Positions 57,610 to 64,000 of a DNA stretch of 64,000 nucleotides are shown here, piece after piece. The position numbers and the translations under genes are program-made. The stretch is taken from NCBI GenBank assembly GCA_047528255.1, contig CP180024.1, positions 124,001-188,000 on the forward strand. The letters are read 5' to 3'. Position 1 is the first letter of the stretch. Every line of letters begins with the position of its first letter. Source of the stretch: G047528255 sp047528255 (GTDB taxonomy: Bacteria > Bacteroidota > Bacteroidia > Flavobacteriales > Blattabacteriaceae). The notes under the pieces were generated by a model that was given only the letters and a program-made list of their open reading frames with translations, was not told where the DNA came from and ran no database searches.

Positions 57610-59037
57610 ATGAAAAAACCGACTATCCCCAAAGGAACACGAGACTTTTTTCCGGAAGAGGTGACCAAACGAAACTATTTAAAACAAATCATTCGAAAAA
57701 ATTTTGAACTCTTCGGATTTTGTCCCATAGAAACACCTTCCTTTGAAATGCTCTCCACTCTCAGCGGAAAATATGGAGAAGAAGGCGATCAACTTATTTT
57801 CAAAATCCTCAACTCGGGTGATTTTTTTAAAAACCAAACGCCAAAATTTCATCGTTTGTCCGAGATAAGTGATGAAACGACAGCTAAAGATTTCATCGAA
57901 AAAAATCTCAGCTCTAAAGCCGTACTCCCCTACATATCAGAGAAGGCTCTACGCTATGATCTGACCGTTTCTTTCGCGCGCTATGTGGTAATGCATCAAC
58001 ATGAGATCCATTTTCCATTCAAAAGATACCAGATACAACCCGTATGGCGAGCGGACCGCCCTCAAAAAGGACGATTCCGAGAGTTTTACCAATGTGACGC
58101 CGATGTGATCGGATCAAAATCGCTGTGGCAAGAGATCGAGCTAATCCAGCTCTATGATAGAGTTTTCACCGAGCTACATCTTCCTGTGATCATTGAAATC
58201 AACCACCGAAAAATTCTCGCAGGACTAGCCGAAATCGCCGGAATTGAAGATCATTGGACAGACTTCATCGTCGCTTTGGACAAATGGGAAAAAATCGGAT
58301 CCGAACAAGTTAAAGAAGAGATGTACCGGAGAGGCATCGATCCATCAGCTTGGGAAAAAATCATGCCCCTCTTGAGATTCAATAAAAACTTTGAAGAAAA
58401 ACTGGATTGGCTCAAAACTGTTCTCTCCCCATCTGAAATAGGAAGAAAAGGAGTCGAAGATCTCACCTTTGTCTACCGCAATTGGCAAGCACTCTCCTCA
58501 CAAGATAAAAAACTACGACTGAACACTACCTTGGTTCGTGGCCTGAATTATTACACCGGAATGATCTTTGAAGTGGTGGTCCCTCAAGAGATCGATTCGA
58601 ATTCCATTGGCGGAGGAGGACGCTACGATGACCTAACGGGCATATTCGGCTTGAAAGATCTTTCAGGAGTAGGAATCTCCTTCGGTTTGGACAGAATTTA
58701 TTTGATCATGGAGGCTTTAGGATTGTTTCCCGAAATAAATACGGCAGCGTCACAAATTCTGTTTATCAACTTCGGCGATCAAGAAGCTCTGCACGCTTGC
58801 AAACTCATTCATTCCTTGAGAAAGCAAGGAATTTCGGTCGAATTGTATCCCGAGGCAGTCAAGGTCAAAAAGCAATTTCAATACGCTAATAAAAAAAGAA
58901 TACCTTTCGTAGCAAGCATTGGGAAATATGAAATTGAAAAAAAATGGATTAAAGTCAAGAACTTGACTACCGGAATCGAAAAAGAATACGACGACGTACA
59001 AAAATTTTTCGAACAAATCAAAAAGTCAATCCGATAA
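57610..59037 (+). CDS. hisS: Histidyl-tRNA synthetase
   Basis: 475 residues from the ATG at 57610 (MKKPTIPKGTRDFFPEEV). An ATG-like start seven codons earlier is less likely, because the -7 box would overlap it. Class II motifs: motif 1 near 10-50, motif 2 FKRYQIQPVWRADRPQKGRF near 138, HisA motif LVRGLNYYTGMIFE near 307, motif 3 GVGISFGLDRI near 357. The C-terminal anticodon-binding domain (SQILFINFGDQEALHACKLI onward) is complete. It is convergent with sucC, 49 bp apart. Confidence 0.95.
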   Translation: MKKPTIPKGTRDFFPEEVTKRNYLKQIIRKNFELFGFCPIETPSFEMLSTLSGKYGEEGDQLIFKILNSGDFFKNQTPKFHRLSEISDETTAKDFIEKNLSSKAVLPYISEKALRYDLTVSFARYVVMHQHEIHFPFKRYQIQPVWRADRPQKGRFREFYQCDADVIGSKSLWQEIELIQLYDRVFTELHLPVIIEINHRKILAGLAEIAGIEDHWTDFIVALDKWEKIGSEQVKEEMYRRGIDPSAWEKIMPLLRFNKNFEEKLDWLKTVLSPSEIGRKGVEDLTFVYRNWQALSSQDKKLRLNTTLVRGLNYYTGMIFEVVVPQEIDSNSIGGGGRYDDLTGIFGLKDLSGVGISFGLDRIYLIMEALGLFPEINTAASQILFINFGDQEALHACKLIHSLRKQGISVELYPEAVKVKKQFQYANKKRIPFVASIGKYEIEKKWIKVKNLTTGIEKEYDDVQKFFEQIKKSIR

Positions 59038-59086
59038 AAAAAGCAAAGGGAACATTAAGCTAACTTGATAAAATCTTCCAATAAAA

Positions 59087-60283
59087 TCAAGCCAACATTT
59101 CTTTTACCTTTTGAGCTGCCTCTTCCAGTGTGAAGACAGAATAAACACTCAGGCCAATATCGTCGATCATCTTTTTGGCCTTTTCGGAATTTGTTCCCTG
59201 TAACCGCACAACGATAGGTACACGGATCTCATTACCTATATTTTTATAGGCATCGATGATTCCTTGAGCTACTCTATCACAACGGACGATACCTCCGTAG
59301 ATATTAACCAGAATAGCCTCTACTGCTGAATCTTTCAATATAATGCGAAAAGCTGTCTCTACACGTTGAACGTCAGCTGTTCCACCCACATCGAGGAAGT
59401 TGGCCGGATTTCCGCCCGATAGCTTAATCATGTCCATGGTAGCCATGGCCAAACCTGCCCCATTCACCATACAGGCCACGTTACCGTCAAGCTTAATAAA
59501 GTTTAAGCCTGCATCCGAAGCTTCTACATCAGTAGGATCTTCTTCTCTGCAGTCGCGCATAGCGGCATAATCAGCATGGCGAAACAAAGCGTTGTTATCA
59601 AGCTCTACTTTAGCATCTACAGCCAAGATCTGATTATCCGACGTTTTAAGTACTGGATTGATTTCGAAAAGCGAAGCATCACAACCTACATATGCTTGAT
59701 AAAGAGCCGTAACAAATTTTGTAAATTCTTTGAAAACCAAGCCACTAAAACCTAAATTGAAGGCAATCTTTCCGGCTTGAAAGGCTTGAATTCCTAAAAC
59801 CGGATCTATTTCTTCCATAAATATTTTCTCCGGAGTAGCCAAGGCTACTTGCTCGATATCCATACCTCCTTCGGTAGAATACATAATCATATTCTTTCCT
59901 GTAGCACGATTGAGTAAGACAGACATGTAATATTCTTCAGGTTTGGATGCTCCGGGATAATATACATCTTCAGCAATCATAACCTGATGGACGGTTTTAC
60001 CATCTTTGGATGTTTGAGGTGTAACGAGCTGCATGCCCAATATTTGTGAAGCTTTTTCGCGAACTTCTTCCAAACTTTTAGCTACCTTTACACCTCCACC
60101 TTTTCCGCGCCCTCCTGCATGAATCTGAGCTTTAACCACCCACATCTTGGTGTCGGTCTCTTCGGAAAGCTTTCGAGCCGCTTTTACCGCCTCTTCTGGA
60201 TCGGTAACCACTAGACCGCGTTGAATTTTCACACCAAATGCTTGTAATATTTTTTTTCCTTGATACTCGTGCAAATTCATCAA
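59087..60283 (-). CDS. sucC: Succinyl-CoA synthetase beta subunit
   Basis: 398 residues, or 397 from the second ATG. It catalyses the substrate-level phosphorylation step of the TCA cycle with SucD. MNLHEYQGKKIL opens the protein. The ATP-grasp domain has AQIHAGGRGKGGGVK near 50, and GLAMATMDMIKLSGGNPANF lies near 277 in the CoA-ligase part. NIYGGIVRCDRVAQGII near 330 is the conserved signature. No sucD is adjacent. A perfect TACATTTG box is 20 bp upstream. Intact. Confidence 0.95.
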   Translation of the reverse strand: MMNLHEYQGKKILQAFGVKIQRGLVVTDPEEAVKAARKLSEETDTKMWVVKAQIHAGGRGKGGGVKVAKSLEEVREKASQILGMQLVTPQTSKDGKTVHQVMIAEDVYYPGASKPEEYYMSVLLNRATGKNMIMYSTEGGMDIEQVALATPEKIFMEEIDPVLGIQAFQAGKIAFNLGFSGLVFKEFTKFVTALYQAYVGCDASLFEINPVLKTSDNQILAVDAKVELDNNALFRHADYAAMRDCREEDPTDVEASDAGLNFIKLDGNVACMVNGAGLAMATMDMIKLSGGNPANFLDVGGTADVQRVETAFRIILKDSAVEAILVNIYGGIVRCDRVAQGIIDAYKNIGNEIRVPIVVRLQGTNSEKAKKMIDDIGLSVYSVFTLEEAAQKVKEMLA

Positions 60284-60302
60284 TACAATTTTTCTCTGTG
60301 GA

Positions 60303-60310
60303 CAAATGTA
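60303..60310 (-). promoter_or_regulatory. -7 promoter box of sucC
   Basis: TACATTTG on the minus strand, 20-23 bp before the candidate sucC starts. Confidence 0.5.
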
Positions 60311-60395
60311 GAAAAAAAGATGTGTTTACTACCATACCCCCCCTTACCCAAACTTTTATATTTTCTTTGCGAAAGGATTTTTTCATCGTAAACGT

Positions 60396-60954
60396 TGAGA
60401 AGGGTGCATGATAGAAGGAGGCTAAAATTTTTGTAAATCAGTATATTATTTCGTATATCCATGGAGTAGAAAATAAAAAAAGATTCGGCTCTATGCTCAG
60501 AAGTACCAAGCAAATAAGCTTTAGTAAAATATATATGGAACATTCTACCAGAGGTAGTTAGTTTTTATAATCGAGGCATCAAAGCCTCGCATACAGAGGA
60601 GCCTATAGGACCGGCCCTTAAATAGGATAGCTATATTATTCAATATAATTAGTGAATAAAAACCGGATGGGTAGTAAAACGAACTTTTAGCAGTATTAAA
60701 GCCTTGGTTTGGATCAGGAAGACTCATTACAAAGGATTAGCTCGTGTATATGCCCAGCATCTTATGGATGCTATGGCCTCATAATTTGTATCATTCTCCT
60801 GGAATCATTATGCGCTGTTCATAACAATAGATATGTTTAATTAGTTTATAATAAATCTTTTTCGAATAATATATGAAAGACTAAATTTCTATCGTGTCCA
60901 ACAAAGCCTATCTAAGAGGCTTAATAACCTAATCCACTTTAACCACAATGGTCT
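60396..60954 (+). mobile_element. IS5-family relic with both ends, internally deleted
   Basis: 559 bp from GAGAAGGGTGCATGATAG to ACCACAATGGTCTT. Around 60555 it jumps from the N-terminal codons to the region after the second catalytic Asp. Its right end is 6 bp from the lolD-like start codon. Confidence 0.82.
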
Positions 60955-60960
60955 TACTTT

Positions 60961-61629
60961 ATGATTCAAGCTCAAGAAATTTACAAGTCTTTCGGGGAAA
61001 TACAAATATTGAAAGGGGTTAATCTTTCCGTAAATCAAGGAGAAATCGTATCTATCATAGGAGCTTCCGGAGCTGGAAAAAGCACGCTGCTGCATATATT
61101 GGGCACACTGGAAAAACCCACCTTGAGACGAGGCATCTCCACCCGAATCGAGATCGACGGCGTGGATATCAGTCACCTATCGGACAATGGTTTATCAAAT
61201 TTTCGAAACAAACATATCGGTTTTATCTTTCAATCATATCATTTGCTTCCGGAATTCACTGCATTAGAAAATGTTTGCCTGCCTGGCTTCATCGGAAAAC
61301 GGGATACAAAAATTGTAAAGAAACAAGCTCAAAATTTGCTCGATCATCTGAAATTATCTCATCGAAGTCATCATAAGCCTGCCACATTATCCGGGGGAGA
61401 ACAGCAACGTGTGACCATAGCTCGTGCGCTTATCAATACACCCAAGGTTATTTTTGCTGATGAGCCTTCTGGGAATCTAGATTCAGAAAACGCTAAAGAA
61501 CTGCACCGTATTTTTTTCTCTCTCAGAGAGACCTTCCGACAGACTTTTATCATCGTCACACACAACACGGAGTTGGCCGATATGGCCGATCGAAAATTGG
61601 AAATGAAAGACGGGGCGCTGATCTCTTAA
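60961..61629 (+). CDS. ABC transporter ATP-binding protein, LolD-like
   Basis: 222 residues, the size of LolD/MacB-type ATPases. LolD powers release of outer-membrane lipoproteins from the inner membrane with LolC/LolE. Walker A GASGAGKST is near 36, and the Q-loop FIFQSYHLLPEFTALENVCL near 88 is typical of this subfamily. The signature LSGGEQQR is near 142, Walker B VIFADEPSGNLD near 163, H-loop VTHN near 199. The ATG begins only 6 bp after an IS end, so the native upstream region is gone. No LolC/E-like permease is in the window. Intact. Confidence 0.88.
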   Translation: MIQAQEIYKSFGEIQILKGVNLSVNQGEIVSIIGASGAGKSTLLHILGTLEKPTLRRGISTRIEIDGVDISHLSDNGLSNFRNKHIGFIFQSYHLLPEFTALENVCLPGFIGKRDTKIVKKQAQNLLDHLKLSHRSHHKPATLSGGEQQRVTIARALINTPKVIFADEPSGNLDSENAKELHRIFFSLRETFRQTFIIVTHNTELADMADRKLEMKDGALIS

Positions 61630-61713
61630 TAAGGAAATCGCTCCTCTTCAATCGGGCCATAGCCGATCGTCAACTAAAATCCGTCCTCAAAATAAATATC
61701 GGAAGCCATTATT

Positions 61714-61752
61714 ATGAATACTCTTAAAGACTTTATCGATGAAAAAATCGAG
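61714..61752 (+). pseudogene. Start remnant of a TIGR02757-like gene, cut by an insertion sequence
   Basis: ATG at 61714 opens MNTLKDFIDEKIE and is then lost at an IS end (CGAGAACGTTGC from 61749). From memory this fits the first residues of TIGR02757 (DUF2400) proteins of Bacteroidota, which begin with LKxFLDEKV. Only 13 codons remain. Chance similarity cannot be excluded. Confidence 0.35.
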
Positions 61753-61760
61753 AACGTTGC
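61749..61760 (+). mobile_element. IS5-family relic, 12-bp left end
   Basis: CGAGAACGTTGC is the sense start of the element. It is cut at once by the next, inverted copy. Confidence 0.6.
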
Positions 61761-62135
61761 GAGACCATTCTGTTAATGGTGGATTACGTTTATTAAGACT
61801 TCTAGATGGCTTCATTGGAGATGATGTATATTTAGTCGTTCATATTGTATTCGAAATAATATTTATTATAAATTAATTAATTATATATATTTTTATGAAC
61901 AGTTCATAATAACGCTAGAGGTACGATACAAATCATACCCCATAGCCTCTATAAAAGCTGGGTATGCATACGAGCTAATCGTTTGTAACGAGCCTTTCCT
62001 GATCTAAATCAACGCTTTATACTTTCAAAACTACGTTATACTACCCATCGACTTTTACTTACTTATTTATTAAATAATACAGCTATCCCTACTTAAGGGA
62101 CGGGGCGCCTATAGGCTTTCTTCTGTATACGGTCT
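61761..62135 (-). mobile_element. IS5-family relic, 3' part, interrupted
   Basis: GAGACCATTCTGTTAATGG to TATACGGTCT, inside the codons before the second catalytic Asp. It is broken by a plus-strand copy. Confidence 0.8.
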
Positions 62136-64000
62136 GAGAACGTTGCATGGGAGAAGGAGTTTAAAATATTTGTAAATTAATATATTGTTTCGTATATATA
62201 TGAAATTTAAAATAAAAAATTAGGATCTATGCTCAGAAGTACCACACAAATAAGATTTACTGAACTACATATGGAACGTTCTACCAGAAGGAGTGAATTT
62301 TTTAAAAGGTTAAAAATCTTGATCCACTGGGAAGTGAATGGAGAAAGAAATAAAAAATATATCAAAAAGGCCAGAGAATAAAAGGCTAACCTGCATACAG
62401 TGGAATATCGTTATTTACGATGATTCTTTTGAGTCACTGGTGTGATCTCAGTGATGTAGGAACGGAAGAATTAGTGAAAGAACTCCTTGATTTTCATGCG
62501 ATTTTGTAGTTTCCGATTGGAAGATCAGATCCCAGATTATACGATTCTATACAGATTTCGCAATGAAATAGTAGCCAAAAAGGAATATGAGGCTTACTGA
62601 AAAGGATCAATAAGAAATTAGAAAAGCATCAAGCGATAGTTAAAACAGCAGTGATAGTAGATGCCAGTATTACAGTGAGGCCCCTTGCTAGCAAAGCGTC
62701 TCCTACCTCGTAGGAGAGTATCCCGGAAGGGATAGGGGAAAAAGTAAATCAGTCAAAGAAAAAAAAGGGAAAAAAAGAGACTCAATCAGGAGTAGACACT
62801 CAAGAAAAATGGTTTAAGAAATCAAGTAAACTCTACTACGGATACAATAAGCGAGACGATTGTGTTAATGGTTGATTACGTTTATTCAGGCTTCTAGATG
62901 GTCTTCGTTAGAGAAAATTTAGATTTAGTCTTTTACATTATATTCGAAAACTGTTGATTATAAATTAATTAATTATATCTATTTTTATGGACAGCGCATA
63001 ATAATTCCAAGGGCACGATACAAATTATGCCCATAGCCTCCATAAGATGCTGGTCATGCACACGAGCTAATCCTTTATAACGAGCCTTTCCTGATCCAAA
63101 CCAACGCTTTTATACTGCCAAAAGTACATTCTACTACCAATCGGGGTTTACTCACTAATTTATTGAATAATATATCTATCCTACTTAAGGGACGGTTTCT
63201 ATAGGCTTTCTTCTGTATACGGTATTTGATGCCTAGACTACGAAAGTAAGACACGTTGGCTGGAACTTGGTAACCTTTATCTGCATATACTTCTCTGGGC
63301 TATATCTTAGTCTGCTTATTAATGGCTTTAGCTCCTGGCCTTTTTGATATATTTTTCTTATTTATTTTTCCATACTTTCCAGTGGATCAAGGTGTTTAAC
63401 CTTTTGAAAAAATCACTCCTTCTGGTAGAAGGTTCTATATATAGTTCACTAAAGCTTATTTGTGCGGTTCTTCTGAACATAGAGCCGAATTTTTTTACTT
63501 TATACTCCAAATATACGAAAGAATATATTGATTTACAAATATTTTAAACTCCTTCTCTCATGCAACGTTCTCGAAGCACATAGGGGGGGTGGAATGATAC
63601 TAGTAGTACATAGTTTAGCAGCCAATGAGCATGATAGTAGAGGGCTAAATCCATTAATAAGCAAATTAGGATATAAAACCAGAGAAGTATATGCAGACAA
63701 AGTTACCAAGAACCAGCCAACGTATCTTATTTTCATAGTCGAGGCATAAAAAAACGTATACAGAAGAACCCTATAGGGACCGTACCTTAAGGGGATAGCT
63801 ATATTATTCAATATAATTAGTGAGTAAACCCCGATGGGTAGTAGAACGTACTTTTGGCAGTATAAAGCGTTGGTTTGGATCAGGTAAGGCTCGTTACAAA
63901 GGATTAGCGCGTGTGTGTGCATGCCCAGCATCTTATGGAGGCATGGCTCATAATTTGTATCGTTCCTCTGGAATTGTTATGAGCTATTTATAAAAATAGA
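62136..64000 (+). mobile_element. IS5-family element, outer copy interrupted by another copy, runs off the window
   Basis: GAGAACGTTGCATGGGAG at 62136 starts it. The transposase N-terminal half runs to 62852, and the C-terminal half resumes at 63574 and continues past the window end, with HSLAANEHDS and VVERTF-like codons. The inner copy is 62853-63573. Frames are broken. Confidence 0.85.
62853..63573 (-). mobile_element. IS5-family relic, nested inner copy with target duplication
   Basis: 721 bp from GAGACGATTGTGTTAATGG to CATGCAACGTTCTCG, lacking the middle. AAGC stands on both sides (62849-62852 and 63574-63577), so a 4-bp target duplication is visible. It defines the ends as CGAGAACG...GTCTC in the sense direction. 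Confidence 0.85.

Noticed and set aside
1..64000. tRNA, rRNA or other structured RNA genes
   Set aside because: I scanned for T-loop GTTCGAnnC-like and paired-stem patterns and found none convincing. A covariance-model search could still find one.

Overview
This window looks like the chromosome of a host-restricted Bacteroidota bacterium, most likely a member of the Flavobacteriia. The evidence is as follows. Promoters match the Bacteroidota -7 element TAnnTTTG. DnaJ is the short flavobacterial-looking form. The window carries DUF2480 and DUF5606 proteins and a ~315-residue NusB, and it has the gene order ruvX-def-DUF5606 and pdhA-pdhC without pdhB. A third of the sequence is dead insertion-sequence DNA, and several genes are freshly broken. 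This is the pattern of a symbiont or parasite in mid-reduction. The exact host or genus cannot be named from the sequence.

Layout. 1-207: 3' end of a DUF2480 gene. 550-1038: recX. 1902-3293: fumC, with a divergent small membrane protein. 5248-7710: priA. 9013-9432: dCMP deaminase. 11245-17084: ZIP transporter, peroxiredoxin, ilvE, argS, ffh. 18439-19907: DUF5606-def-ruvX on the minus strand. 22102-23680: dapD plus a broken family 9 glycosyltransferase. 24640-29676: uvrC, nusB and a divergent ABC exporter. 29949-32776: polA, whose 5' nuclease part is open but whose exonuclease/polymerase part is shattered. 34240-34884: pdxH. 39193-41406: C39-peptidase ABC exporter. 42552-45513: rarA, and divergently yidD-lgt-DUF192 lipoprotein. 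46892-49184: pdhA-pdhC. 49218-51808: ABC exporter-terC. 52137-54333: NatAB-like ABC exporter. 54364-56024: grpE-dnaJ. 57610-60283: hisS and sucC, convergent. 60961-61629: lolD-like ATPase. 61714-64000: a start-codon remnant and nested insertion sequences.

Between almost every gene block lie remains of one IS5-family element. Full length is about 1268-1270 bp, sense start (C)GAGAACGTTGCATG, sense end CAATGGTCTC. My summed estimate is about 21 kb of 64 kb. No copy has an intact transposase. Many copies are nested, internally deleted, or head-to-head.

Most metabolic and information-processing genes between the insertion sequences are open: fumarase, pyruvate dehydrogenase E1 alpha and E2, succinyl-CoA synthetase beta, lysine and branched-chain amino acid enzymes, two aminoacyl-tRNA synthetases, SRP, chaperones. 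Damage is concentrated in polA, the glycosyltransferase and genes at IS borders. PriA is open but has altered helicase motifs. Two stretches of host DNA are present twice at the edges of IS blocks: the divergent ruvX/dapD promoter, and the region downstream of the DUF5606 gene. These are the most unusual structural observations here.
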